Origin: Meghimatium bilineatum
Taxonomy: Eukaryota > Mollusca > Gastropoda > Stylommatophora > Philomycidae
DNA: 64,000 bases
NCBI GenBank assembly: GCA_034231615.1
Contig: CM067316.1
Span: forward strand, 27,146,093-27,210,092
Direction: 5' to 3'
Below are positions 46,211 to 58,010 of this stretch, one piece after another. The notes under the pieces were generated by a model, which did not search any database, was not told where the DNA came from, and saw only the letters and a program-made list of their open reading frames with translations. The translations under genes and the position numbers were made by a program. Position 1 is the first letter of the stretch. Each line of letters opens with the position of its first letter.

Positions 46211-46725
46211 TGTCCAAGCGGGATTGCCTCCCGGTACTTTGTCCGTCACAGACGCGCGTTGTGACTTGCTGCAATGGAGCCGGACATGTATATATATATA
46301 TAAATATTTATCTTATATCGTTTTCGCTATTGGACCATCCGTGGTTTTATTTAATCTGAGGATTAGAAACTATTGATCGAGTAATCATCACATAATACAC
46401 CATTGGGATTTTTATACCTAGCTATTTACTGGTTGGATAGTCATCAATGTTTTACTCTGTACATCAATAGATATTCTGATCTGGTGATTTACTGTGTCCT
46501 ACAGCAAACAGTCACACATCTTCTATTTATATATTGGTCGTCGCCTGTGTGGCAGCCGGGACCTGGACTTCTAGTTTTGGGCGCAAAGAAAAAGGCCACT
46601 GACTTATTTTTCAGACGTAGGCGTTCTCATGATTGGTGACTATTACGACCTACACATTGATTCCTTAGTCAGGAAAGACTGTAAGAAAACATAGTCTTCG
46701 AAGACATGGCAATTCCACAAAGGAA
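46211..46725. other. Intron interior without recognised genes
   Basis: No array or coding motif was recognised. Confidence 0.4.
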
Positions 46726-46729
46726 AGTT

Positions 46730-47160
46730 GGGGGTAGGCTGACAACCTATCATGGAGCTAGGTTGACAACCTATCATGGGGATAGGCTGACAACCTATCA
46801 TGGGGGTAGGCTGACATATTATCATGGGGGTAGGCTGACAACCTATCATGGGGAGACACTGACAACCTATCATGGGGGTAGGCTGACAACCTATCATGGG
46901 GATAGGCTTACAACCTATCATGGGGAGAGGCTGACACCCTATCATGGGGGTAGGCTCACAATCTATAATGGGGGAGGCTGACAAGCTATCATTGGGAGAG
47001 ACTGACAACCTATCATGGGGAGAGACTGACAACCTATCATGGGGAGAGACTGACAACCTATCATGGGGAGAGACTGACAACCTATCATGGGGGTAGGCTG
47101 ACAACCTATCATTGGGAGAGACTGACATCCTATCATGGGGGTAGGCTGACAACCTATTAT
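46730..47160. repeat. 24-bp minisatellite, about 18 units
   Basis: The unit is GGCTGACAACCTATCATGGG plus GGTA or GAGA. The two subtypes are clustered (GGTA left, GAGA right). Confidence 0.94.
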
Positions 47161-47654
47161 CTGTGAAATAATCATCATTATTACTGCATGTCTTGTCTCA
47201 ATATCTTACGTTTGCCTTCTATCAAATGATCCTCATAGATGACGAACGCAGAACAGCGGACATTGCACCTTTGTCCTCTTGTGATAGACTCATATTTGGC
47301 TGGGTGTGCTAGATGTAGAGGAGCCAACAGATCTAACAGAAGAATGATGAGATAATTGACTCAGATTACTGTCATTCTTGCATAGCGCTAGATGTTGCCC
47401 TCCTGGTAGTACATGATAATCTTGAGATATTGCCGCACTATACTTCTTAAAATATGACATACCTCTCAGAATTGAAGTCTTCTGAATAGGAAGATTCTTA
47501 AAACATGACATACCTTTCAGAATCGAAGTTTTCTGCGTATAAAAGAAGCTATGAACTCTCTTCTCGCCAAATTGAACTAAATGATACAAGAGCAAGTGGT
47601 GATATACAACACGTCTAGAGATTTATAAAAATAGTCCATGCGTTTACAGTTACA

Positions 47655-47785
47655 ACATCCAAACGTGAAACACTCATCATGTCAATGGCAAACGTGATTT
47701 ACGTCAAACGTGAAACACTGATCATGTCAATGGCAAACGTGATTTACGTCAAACGTGAAACACTGATCATGTCAATGGCAAAAAT
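47655..47785. repeat. 44-bp minisatellite, three units
   Basis: The unit begins CAAACGTGAAACACTGATCA and continues TGTCAATGGCAAACGTGATTTACG. Confidence 0.9.
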
Positions 47786-48099
47786 CCGCAACATTGAATA
47801 GTTAATATTTGCTGTTATTGATTAATATCTTATATGCCTATATAGGACATTGATTTTCAACTTTTTTGAAATCTTAGAAGGCATTAATAGATCTAATCGG
47901 ATTGCCAATACACTGTTGAAGATCGGCTTTCGTGCCACGAGCAAATTCAACGGAATTGTGTTTGTGAGACGCGCCCACTAAACACTCTACTCTACCTCGC
48001 CAACAACAATACGTATATTCTCCTATCGGTATTAGGTCTATGCTTTATATACAGTAATATTATAATATTATCAGGATGCCAGTAACTACTTAAATCGAC

Positions 48100-48320
48100 C
48101 TTCTTCTTGGTCTCCCGTGCCTCTTCGTGTTTCCATTCTCTTGTTTTAGACTTTTGCTACTGGCCAACTTGGAGTCATTCTCATTAAGTGACCGAAGCAT
48201 TTAAGTTTATATTTGTTTTACTATATTTAATAGCAGACCAACAACTCTTGTAATCTAGTTATTTCTCACACGATTCGATTTATTTTTGATATTTTTGCTG
48301 ATTTTCTTGGACATCTGACT
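48100..48320 (-). mobile_element. LINE 3' end fragment
   Basis: CTTCTTCTTGGTCTCCCGTG, GAGTCATTCTCATTAAGTGA and CCGAAGCATTTAAGT parallel the piece at 15450-15560. On the minus strand they give the usual LKCFGHLMRM-type tail. Confidence 0.6.
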
Positions 48321-48544
48321 GCACATCTAGTGAGTGAGATCTTGTTAAGAGAGAAATTTAATTGAATCTATGTCAAACATTGCCAATACAATGTTGGTAT
48401 GAAGATTGAATTTATTGTCTAAAATATATACACCGCGTACATTACGACATGCAACATAAATGTTGGTTCACACAAATCAATCGCGGCAGTTGTGAACATT
48501 TACAACATAATAGTTAGTATGGCTTGACGAAATCGCATCTTTTT

Positions 48545-48660
48545 TTGGAGATGCGGTTAGTCAAGTACGGAAGAACGCGTGTGCAATTGTTGCTAGGCGA
48601 TTTGGTGCCGTTGAACGGACTGGTTCAATTCCCGTTAGTCTCATGAATGTTTTTCTAACT
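48545..48660 (+). repeat. tRNA-like SINE fragment
   Basis: GACTGGTTCAATTCCCGTTA is a good RNA polymerase III B-box match (GGTTCAATTCC), with GATGCGGTTAGTCAAGTACG upstream as a possible A-box region. The spacing (about 70 bases) is long for a tRNA gene. Confidence 0.45.
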
Positions 48661-48739
48661 GATGCAAATTCAGTTTTGCAAGCACTAAAAGATCTGAAGA
48701 ACACGAGCATGAATGAGATCATGTCCTGCTTACTACACC

Positions 48740-49065
48740 TCATCACTACCACCAAATAAACAGTACTACCACCAAATAAACAGTACTACCACCAAATAAA
48801 CAGTACTACCACCAAATAAACAGTACTACCACCAAATAAACAGCACTACCACCAAATAAACAGTACTACCACCAAATAAACAGCACTACCACCAAATAAA
48901 CAGTACTACCACCAAATAAACAGTACTACCACCAAATAAACAGCACTACCACCAAATAAACAGCACTACCACCAAATAAACAGTACTACCACCAAATAAA
49001 CAGTACTACCACCAAATAAACAGTACTACCACCAAATAAACAGCACTACCACCAAATAAACAGTA
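48740..49065. repeat. 20-bp minisatellite, 16 units
   Basis: AAACAGTACTACCACCAAAT is nearly perfect, the only common variant being CAGCACT. Confidence 0.96.
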
Positions 49066-49120
49066 CCAATAACCGAAATGTCAGAGGATATCTGACAAAG
49101 TGGGAGTGCCGCATTAACAA
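49065..49120 (+). mobile_element. Relative of the fold-back element end
   Basis: AACCGAAATGTCAGAGGATA then TCTGACAAAGTGG matches the 14896-14930 end (CCAAATAGTCAGAGGGTGTC then CGACAAAGTGG). The inverted arms are not recognised here. Confidence 0.5.
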
Positions 49121-49469
49121 AACAAAAACGCGATATCAGACTTATAAAGTTAATAATGTTAATATAATACTAACTATAAAAAATAAACAAAACAACGCAG
49201 AAACTAAATAACAATAGACACAATAACAAGGCCTGTTTCCAAGCTGCGGTCCCAGCGGGACCTTTCTCGAGAAACGAAAACACACGAAAATGACAAAAAA
49301 AATATTTTATTTATAACGATATTTATACCAAGACATCTTTGTACATAAACAGAAAGGAAGTTAATAAATAGTAGGGGAAACACATTCAATTATGTTTATA
49401 ACGGTGCGCTAAACTCTACACACTATTGAACAAGTCATAAATGTCACTTTAGATAAACACTCCAAACAG

Positions 49470-50030
49470 TACTGCAGTGGTTCCCTATCATTGTTACGTA
49501 CTTGGAAATGAAAAGGCAAGGGAATGGGGATCACTAAGACATGTAGAAAGTAATATTACATACTATGAATGTAAAACTATGATGAACGATGAATTTAAGA
49601 AAACGTGGAAGCAGATGTACCCAGCTGCAGAACCTAATGACCTCTACCACCAAATCTCACGCAAAGAAAAAACCATTATCTTGAGACTACGAACTGACCA
49701 CAACAGACTGATAAATCACATATTCAGAAAGCTAAAAATTGGCGAACTACAGCTGTACAAATGCGGACTGAGCCCACAGACTACAGAACACATTATGCAT
49801 GCATGTCTATAAAGACGATAGGGAGAAAATAGACCCTATTTCCAAACCTTAGTGGTTCCATCGATGACTTGGCGAGAATTACATAGTTCATTTAAGCTAT
49901 TGACACTCTAACCTGCTAACAGACTGAAGAACTATTGATAATAAGAATATCATACTGTGTAAAAGGTCGAGCTAGCTTAAAGAAATGGCTGCCTTGCTTA
50001 AGGAGTGACACGCGGAGATATAAAATCTAT
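49470..50030 (+). mobile_element. LINE RNase H end and C-terminal domain
   Basis: The + frame 49477-49812 reads VPYHCYVLGNEKAREW, a mutated W-VPSHCG--GNEKAD RNase H motif. Then come KKTWKQMYPAAEPNDLYHQI, IILRLRTDHNRLINHIFRKL and CGLSPQTTEHIMHACL, which is the cysteine/histidine-rich tail common after RNase H in such LINEs. KKWLPCLRSDTRRYKIY follows in another frame. Confidence 0.72.
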
Positions 50031-50224
50031 TAGCTAATGGGGAATCACGGCTTCTAAAATTTTTAATTTTACTATTCCCTTGATTTGAATTGGCGTCCAC
50101 ATAGATTATAATCATATTGAACAATGAAAATCGCGATAATAGATAAATGAATCATTACGAATATTTTATTTTCTAATAGCCAATAGGTTGTATATTGTAG
50201 ACATATTATATTGTACAAGCTTAA

Positions 50225-52575
50225 GGTCAGCAAAGACAGCAAGGTACATCCTTACGTATGTCTTAGTGAATGAAAAACACCGACCTAACACAGTGCTCCT
50301 TACATATGTTGTAGTGAATGAAAAACACCGACCTAACATAGTGCTCCTTACATATGTCGTAGTGAATGAAAAACACCGACCTAACACAGTGCTCCTTACA
50401 TATGTCGTAGTGAAAACACCGACCTAACACAGTGCTCCTTACGTATGTCGTAGTGAAAACACCGACCTAACAGAGTGCTCCTTACGTATGTCGTAGTGAA
50501 AACACGACCTAACACAGTGCTCCTTACGTATGTCGTAGTGAAAACACCGACCTAACACAGTGCTCCTTACATATGTCGTAGTGAAAACACCGACCTAACA
50601 GAGTGCTCCTTACATATGTCGTAGTGAAAACACGACCTAACACAGTGCTCCTTACGTATGTCGTAGTGAAAACACCGACCTAACACAGTGCTCCTTACGT
50701 ATGTCGTAGTGAAAACACCGACCTAACACAGTGCTCCTTACGTATGTCGTAGTGAAAACACCGACCTAACACAGTGCTCCTTTCGTATGATGTAGTGAAA
50801 ACACCGACCTAACACAGTGCTCCTTACGTATGTCGTAGTGAAAACATCGACCTAACACAGTGCTCCTTACTTATGTTATAGTGAAAACACCGACCTAACA
50901 CAGTGCTCCTTACTTATGTTATAGTGAAAACACCGACCTAACACAGTGCTCCTTACGTATGTTATAGTGAAAACACCGACCTAACACAGTGCTCCTTACT
51001 TATGTTATAGTGAAAACACCGACCTAACACAGTGCTCCTTACGTATGTCGTAGTGAAAACACCGACCTAACACAGTGCTCCTTACGTATGTTATAGTGAA
51101 AACACCGACCTAACACAGTGCTCCTTACGTTTGTCGTAGTGAAAACACCGACCTAACACAGTGCTCCTTACGTATGTTATAGTGAAAACACCGACCTAAC
51201 ACAGTGCTCCTTACTTATGTTATAGTGAAAACACCGACCTAACACAGTGCTCCTTACGTATGTTATAGTGAAAACACCGACCTAACACAGTGCTCCTTAC
51301 GTATGATGTAGTGAAAACACCGACCTAACACAGTGCTCCTTACGTATGTCGTAGTGAAAACACCGACCTAACACAGTGCTCCTTACGTATGATGTAGTGA
51401 AAACACCGACCTAACACAGTGCTTCTTACGTATGTTATAGTGAAAACACCGACCTAACACAGTGCTCCTTACGTATGTCGTAGTGAAAACACCGACCTAA
51501 CACAGTGCTCCTTACGTATGTCGTAGTGAAAACACCGACCTAACACAGTGCTCCTTACGTATGATGTAGTGAAAACACCGACCTAACACAGTGCTCTTTA
51601 CGTATGTCGTAGTGAAAACACCGACCTAACACAGTGCTCTTTACGTATGTCGTAGTGAATGAAAAACACCGACCTAACACAGTGCTCCTTAAGTATGTCG
51701 TAGTGAATGAAAAACACCGACCTAACACAGTGCTCCTTACGTATGATGTAGTGAAAACACCGACCTAACACAGTGCTCCTTACGTATGTCGTAGTGAAAA
51801 CACCGACCTAACACAGTGCTCCTTACGTATGTCGTAGTGAAAACACCGACCTAACACAGTGCTCCTTACGTATGATGTAGTGAAAACACCGACCTAACAC
51901 AGTGCTTCTTACGTATGTTATAGTGAAAACACCGACCTAACACAGTGCTCCTTACGTATGTCGTAGTGAAAACACCGACCTAACATAGTGCTCCTTACGT
52001 ATGTCGTAGTGAAAACACCGACCTAACACAGTGCTCCTTACGTATGATGTAGTGAAAACACCGACCTAACACAGTGCTCTTTACGTATGTCGTAGTGAAA
52101 ACACCGACCTAACACAGTGCTCTTTACGTATGTCGTAGTGAATGAAAAACACCGACCTAACACAGTGCTCCTTACGTATGTCGTAGTGAATGAAAAACAC
52201 CGACCTAACACAGTGCTCCTTACGTATGATGTAGTGAAAACACCGACCTAACACAGTGCTCCTTACGTATGTCGTAGTGAAAACACCGACCTAACACAGT
52301 GCTCCTTACGTATGTCGTAGTGAAAACACCGACCTAACACAGTGCTCCTTACGTATGTCGTAGTGAAAACACCGACCTAACACAGTGCTTCTTACGTATG
52401 TTATAGTGAAAACACCGACCTAACACAGTGCTCCTTACGTATGTCGTAGTGAAAACACCGACCTAACACAGTGCTCTTTACGTATGTCGTAGTGAATGAA
52501 AAACACCGACCTATTATGTGCTCCTTACGTATGTCGTAGTGAAAACACCGACCTAACACAGTGCTCTTTAATACG
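50225..52575. repeat. 43-bp satellite-like array with 483-bp higher-order repeat
   Basis: About 54 monomers begin GTGAAAACACCGACCTAACA and continue CAGTGCTCCTTACGTATGTCGTA. Variants at the last positions (GTCGTA, GATGTA, GTTATA), a 5-bp longer form (GTGAATGAAAAACACC) and CTTCTTA or CTCTTTA forms mark each monomer. The marker GCTTCTTACG falls at 51421, 51904 and 52387, exactly 483 bases apart each time, which equals 11 monomers with two long forms. Confidence 0.96.
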
Positions 52576-52825
52576 TCAACATGATAAGGTAAAGGAGTAT
52601 TTGACTTAACATTTGTCCTTTAATAATCAGATACATGTTTCTGGAAAATGTGGTTTGTTAACTAATGTGACGTCACCTTTATGTGCGTAATCTGATAACT
52701 TCCCTTTCTTTCTCCTAGCCTTCAAAACAAAGTTGGCTTGTAATGTAGCGTATTATGTTATGTTTATTGTATGTCTTAAATTTCATAATTGTTTATTTGA
52801 AAGTTGTATAATATCTTATCTACAG

Positions 52826-52954
52826 TTGGCTCCATTTGGTGATTTGTCTGGCCAGGATTTGCCACCGCTTGAGCTGCCATCCATGGACGACAGAGGTCCT
52901 ATAGCACCAGTGCCGAAAGGAATACGCCCTATTCTCAGCAAACACAGAATTGAG
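52826..52954 (+). CDS. OTOF: Otoferlin-like exon 14: linker after C2D
   Basis: It reads LAPFGDLSGQDLPPLELPSM, DDRGPIAPVPKGIRPIL and SKHRIE. It matches the otoferlin stretch DLPPINGPVDMDRGPIMP then GIRPVLSKYRVE. Acceptor TTATCTACAG, donor GTAACG; phase 0 at both ends. It is the first exon after the 16.8-kb intron. Confidence 0.95.
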
Positions 52955-53372
52955 GTAACGTTCGCAGTACCCGAACCAATAGTTGATATCTTTTACGTTT
53001 ATAGAATATATCGAACAAGAGACATATAAGATGGCATTCGCGTCCAACACTGCATATCATGTAGATCAAGGGTTTGGAACCACTGAGCCGCTGGCCATAC
53101 ATGGCCCTCAGAATCATTTTGTATGATACGAATAAGGAAACCGAGCGTGGACTAAATATTCAACAAATATATGGTCGTGTTCCATAGCACCATACGTTTA
53201 TATGAAGGGAATCAATAATAAAGTACATACACACATCCCCAACGAGGAGCATCATATTAGGGGCGAGTTACTTGACATGTTTCAGCAAATATTTCAGTGT
53301 TAATTTTTAAGCTAATACTTTTGAATGATATTATAAATTTACAAATGGTCTGCGAATAATATAAATTTACAG

Positions 53373-53458
53373 ATGACGTTTGACATAGAAAAGAATGCCA
53401 GCATCAGATCTAGAGCTGCCCTGTACAAGGAGACTCCCAGGGAGTATCATGATGTTTG
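53373..53458 (+). other. Orphan open segment resembling an exon
   Basis: Between AAATTTACAG and GTATAT lies an 86-base open stretch: MTFDIEKNASIRSRAALYKE then TPREYHDVW. It reads like real protein, but no otoferlin has it here. Its 86 bases would shift the frame between exons 14 and 15, which join directly in phase 0. It could be a dead exon, a retrocopy scrap or a frame-disrupting cassette exon. Confidence 0.35.
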
Positions 53459-53489
53459 GTATATACGAGAGCTGTTGAAAACGTATCTT

Positions 53490-53700
53490 CTCCTTCTTCA
53501 GCGGTCATTCTCAAACTCCCGCTGGATCTCCCCTGTAGCATGATCATGGTTCTACTAGATTTCCAGCAGGATGTAGTCCAGAGAATGGAAATGCGTGTGT
53601 CGCCGTTTTATTTGCACCAATGGCCCGATAAATTCGTCTTCGGTAGGAAAATGTATCTAATAGTGTGGTTCCCAAATTGAAGCTGTTTATCTGTAAGTCT
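53490..53700 (+). repeat. Dispersed repeat family A, longest copy
   Basis: GGTCATTCTCAAACTCCCGC, GATCATGGTTCTACTAGATT, GATGTAGTCCAGAGAATGGA and GCCGTTTTATTTGCACCAAT all recur in the inverted copy at 14270-14465. The two make the best pair for defining the family. Confidence 0.7.
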
Positions 53701-54383
53701 GAAAATAAATTCCCATCAATTGAGTTTCATAGGAGCCGCATACACATCTTCCAGGGTCTTTCATTGCCGGAAGTATTGCCGAAGACTGATTTGGAACTGA
53801 ATATTGTTGGATAGTTGCGTTTCTCATAATGTCATCTCCTGACTTAAATCTGATCTTTTTAATATTTTACTTCGGTTTAGAAACAACCAAATTTCACAAG
53901 CCATATCCACGCCCAAATGGATCCTTGGGGAACCACATGGATGTTGTGCTTGGCCAAGAGTGTCGGAATCTGCAAGATTTCTTTTTTCCACTCGAAGTTC
54001 CTTTTGTTTCATAATTTATCAGTTGTGGTACGAATTTGGCAGGTACGCGCCGCATGTAATGTGCCCAACCGTTGCTTATCCCATTTCGTCCACGTATCCT
54101 TGGATAGGAGACTTTTCTGCATGATCAAATTTCAAATGTCTATAACTTCCTTGTTATTTCAGTTAACTGAAGGCTAGTTGAGGGCTCACTAGAACCTGCA
54201 AAACTCTGCGATGATGTCTTATATCTTTACAGGAATTGTGCAGTCCTTAACTTGCGTGGTTGTCATGAAACAGTATATCTGTAGAATTTTCCGAATGATT
54301 TACATTTGTGCATCACCGAGCCGTCGACATAATCTGATGAAATACAGATATTACAATTTTGTAGTAATTCTTCCACCAAAAAC
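53701..54383. other. Intronic sequence, nothing firmly recognised
   Basis: A minus-strand frame near 54040-54110 (DKQRLGTLHAARTC) may be a LINE relic. There is no ferlin exon. Confidence 0.4.
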
Positions 54384-54404
54384 ATGAAATCTCCACGGCT
54401 GGTG

Positions 54405-54775
54405 ACACGTGTCATTCTAATGGAATTGACTGAAAATGCAACATTTCATCACTACACAAGCATCACTCTAATGGAATTGACTGAAAATACAACATTTCAT
54501 CACTACACAAGCATCACTCTAATGGAATTGACTGAAAATACAACATTTCATCACTACACAAGCATCACTCTAATGGAATTGACTGAAAATACAACATTTC
54601 ATCACTACACAAGCATCACTCTAATGGAATTGACTGAAAATACAACATTTCATCACTACACAAGCATCACTCTAATGGAATTGACTGAAAATGCAACATC
54701 TCATCACTACACAAGCATCACTCTAATGTAATTGACTGAAAATGCAACATCTCATCACTACACAAGCCTCACTCT
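54405..54775. repeat. 51-bp minisatellite, seven units
   Basis: The unit begins TCTAATGGAATTGACTGAAA and continues ATACAACATTTCATCACTAC and ACAAGCATCAC. It is in phase with codons, giving the open peptide LMELTENTTFHHYTSIT repeated. Confidence 0.94.
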
Positions 54776-55590
54776 AATGATGATTGTCAGCTTTTGACAC
54801 TATCTATGAGCGACTAATAATACATAATTGCCTCATTAATGCCGCACATTAATACGCGCCCCCAGCAGAAGACGATAGCTGCATAGCATGTGTGTTCTTC
54901 ACACAAAGAAAATACTGTCAGATACTTCTCGAATATCCCTCGCACTTTCCTGCTGGTTGTAAATGTGTGAATAGTAGAATATTCGGTTTTTCCGCATCAC
55001 TTCTGGAACACTATATTCTCCTTTGGGGAGTGCTATGAGTGGTACTCCCGGCAGGAGGCGTGCCGCTTCGTTGAGAGTGACGGAGTACATATGGGAAACA
55101 GTACAGTGAAGTAAATCTTCTACAATTTTTAAAACCTTTAAACCTATTCTTCTTTTTTTAAATCATGTTTTCTTTTGTTCCCCTTTTTCCACCTAACAAC
55201 ACATTCATTTTTTCACCTAAATGGATTGTTTTCAAACACTGAGATAGTATTTCACAATTCATTTTAATCAGTGCCTTGACAGACATCACACGTACGCCTC
55301 ATATTTATCTTGTTTTGTAGCATATCCTATTTGTGGATACCACAACAAACAAATACATTGGATCAGACATACAACATGCCAATTATAATAAATATGACGT
55401 GTATCTATAATTAAAACACTTACAAAATAACATTATTGTACATCACGTGACTCTTTTTTTAGTGACGTTTTCTTTTTTTTTTTTTAAACCTTTTCTTCAA
55501 TATTTGGTCCTCTATTTGTAAAAATAAGATTTCTGTCTCCTTTTTAGCAATTTATACTAATTTAATTTTAGCAGCAAGAAAACTAAATCA
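54776..55590. other. Intronic sequence with one orphan minus frame
   Basis: The minus frame at 54899-55090 (63 codons, starting MYSVTLNEAARLLPGVPLIA) has protein-like composition and no internal repeat, but its family was not recognised. It could be a piece of a transposon. Confidence 0.35.
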
Positions 55591-55850
55591 TTTTCATTTC
55601 TCAGCTAAAAAAAATTCATAATTCAAGTGATGTAAATGTAGTTAATACTTTAGTTTCTTGTAACATTTTCTTGTAATAAAAACATTATTCAAGTGGTTAT
55701 ATATAGCTAGTACTTTAGTTTCTTGTCAAAGTTTCTTGTAAAAAAATATTATTCTAATGATGTAAATGTAGTTAATACTTTAGTTTCTTGTAAAAAACAT
55801 TATTCATGTGGTATTATTCAAGTGGTAGCTAGTACTTTAGATTCTTGTCA
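55590..55850. repeat. About 60-bp diverged tandem repeat
   Basis: Units share ATTCAAGTGATGTAAATGTA, GTTAATACTTTAGTTTCTTG and TAAAAACATT, with length changes between copies. Confidence 0.82.
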
Positions 55851-56204
55851 AGGAACGAGAAATAATAGTTTTTATCTGAATTCAAAAGTGTATGTAATTA
55901 AAGGGACTAACTTTTTCTTTTAGAAATCTTTTTGTAGCTCAATCAGCTCTTGCAGAAGTTGACGAACATCTGAAACAGTGACGGTATGAACACACATACC
56001 ATTATTTGTAAATTCATGCAAGTCTGTAAATCTAATCACTCATCTTTCTAATCTTTATTAAATCTCCAAATTTAATTAGATTTTGCTTACATCTATCGGG
56101 ATGTCATTGTTTAGCTCTCGCAATGACCGATGTTATTAGTAACAATATACTGCTAATTTGCTGATAAATATCATAATAAACAAAACATACTATCCGATAC
56201 GTGG

Positions 56205-56350
56205 ACTAAACAACATAAATAATAACATGAACAGCCATCCACTCTGTGCACTATCCGGTACCTCTACTAGACACACAAATAACAACATGAACAGCCATCC
56301 ACTCTGTGCACTATCCGGTACCTCGACTAGACAACACAAATAACATGCGA
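56205..56350. repeat. Tandem duplication, two copies
   Basis: AATAACATGAACAGCCATCC, ACTCTGTGCACTATCCGGTA and CCTCTACTAGACACAC occur twice in a row. Confidence 0.88.
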
Positions 56351-56443
56351 TACATAGATGACACACAACTACTAATCATCATCTTGTATATAATCGTAAA
56401 CTGTAGAACTTTCTTACTGGTAAACAATCTGCTCATTATCTAG

Positions 56444-56605
56444 GTCCTGTTCTGGGGAGTACGAGACTTAAAACGTGTACAATTGCAATCTGTGGATCAT
56501 CCTCGCATCGATATAGAGTGCTCAGGTCATGTACTCTCTTCTTCTGTCGTTGTCAACTGCAAGAAAAATCCCAATTTTGGCGTCCCTGTCAAATATTTTG
56601 ATGTG
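56444..56605 (+). CDS. OTOF: Otoferlin-like exon 15: C2-like region before C2E
   Basis: It reads [39 protein letters not shown] and [15 protein letters not shown]. It matches otoferlin [20 protein letters not shown] and KKNPNFNTLVKWFEVDL. This belongs to the C2-like fold between C2D and C2E. Acceptor CATTATCTAG, donor GTAAGT; phase 0 at both ends. Confidence 0.96.
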
Positions 56606-56829
56606 GTAAGTTGTCTACTCATTTATATAGTATTACGCCACTACAACAACAACTCTAAGTACTTTTATATGATTTAATTTATTGTGTATTTCTATTTGAA
56701 TTATACCGTACATAAAACATTACTTTTGCTAACTATTGAGAAACTTTTAGGCCCAAGAATGAGTTCAGTTGAACGACTATCTTGATTCTAGCTAGATATT
56801 ACTAAGTGTTCAGCGCAACGACTATCTTG

Positions 56830-57193
56830 ATTCTAGCTATATTTGATTAAGTGTACAACTGTTACTCTTCCTCTAATCTAATTATTTTGTAATGAGAAAT
56901 AGTCTATCATGAGTCCTGTTCTGACTCTCTGACTCCTATGATATCACAACGATATTCCTGATATCCTCTGATATCCATGATATCACAACCGGTAGACTAA
57001 CCCTCCTCCTCCTCTCCTACTAGTACATACGAGTACAATATTCCTACCCGGAACACTCCGTGAACATATTATTTACATCTTATGTAAATATTTTATTTGT
57101 GTAATTGTCAATTCAATTTTGAAAGAACAGAATCATTCTTCTATGCAGACAATATACAATTTACTGTAATTCATACAGGTAACTTAAACGAAG

Positions 57194-57239
<46 letters not shown>

Positions 57240-57434
57240 AAAATATGTTCACGGAGTGTTCCGGGTAGGAATATTGGATGTACTAGTGGGAGATGAGGAG
57301 GGATAGTCTACCCGTTGTTGTATCATGGGAGTCAGAGAGTCAGAGCAGGAATCATGGTAGACTATTTCTCATTACAAAATAATTAGATTAGAGGAATAGT
57401 AACTGTTGTGCACTTAGTTAAATATAGCTAGAAT
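56830..57434. mobile_element. Large fold-back (inverted repeat) element
   Basis: The left arm 56830-57070 and right arm 57241-57434 are reverse complements over almost their whole length. ATTCTAGCTATATTTGATTA on the left answers ATATAGCTAGAAT on the right, and TACCCGGAACACTCCGTGAA answers TTCACGGAGTGTTCCGGGTA near the loop. The left arm has an extra block of about 35 bases of GATATC repeats (56940-56990). The loop holds a (TA)n run (57196-57234) and no gene. A (TA)n run follows the right end at once. No target duplication was seen. Confidence 0.85.
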
Positions 57435-57435
57435 A

Positions 57436-57540
<105 letters not shown>

Positions 57541-57589
57541 ATCAATGCAGATCCGAATTCGAGTGCTGAATTATTATATCGAACAAATT

Positions 57590-58010
57590 CTTTTTTTTTA
57601 TGGATGTGAAGCATGGACTGTAAACAAGATACTTAAAATCAAATTAGAGGCTACAGAAATGTGGTTTCTGAGAAGAATGATGAAAATACCATGGACAGCC
57701 AAGAAAAGTAATGCAGAGGTTCTCATTGATGCTGGCGTAAAAAGATCAATCATATCAAACATTAGGGGCAGACAGTCAATGTTTCTAGGGCATGTGCTGA
57801 GAACACAGCTTGAACACTTAATAACCACTGGAAAGATCAAGGGGAGAAGAGATAGAGGTCGACAAAGAGAAAAGTTACTAGATGGGCTTGTATCGTGGCA
57901 CAGTAGAAGCTCACCAACCGAGCTTATTGACAACACAAGAGACAGAGAGTCGTGGAGAAACATGATCGCCTACGCCAGTCGGCATGTCACTTGATTGATT
58001 GATATATATA
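57590..58010 (+). mobile_element. LINE 3' end, best preserved
   Basis: One open + frame from about 57580 to 57994 reads YGCEAWTVNKILKIKLEATE, MWFLRRMMKIPWTAKKSNAE, FLGHVLRTQLEHLITTGKIK, GRRDRGRQREKLLDGLVSWH and NMIAYASRHVT, then stops before TTGATTGATTGATATATATA. This is a full RT C-terminal tail without a break, so it inserted more recently than the others here. Truncated copies lie at 24390 and 34340. Confidence 0.85.

Noticed and set aside
48740-49065. Regular direct repeats that could look like a CRISPR array
   Set aside because: The units are contiguous with no unique spacers, and the genome is eukaryotic with introns. It is a minisatellite.
35989-52825. Missing ferlin exons within the 16.8-kb intron
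   Set aside because: Exons 13 and 14 join in phase and the otoferlin protein is continuous across the junction, so none is expected or seen.
54384-54731. 115-codon frame with LMELTENTTFHHYTSIT repeats
   Set aside because: A 51-bp array keeps the frame open. It is not between usable splice sites in the ferlin frame.
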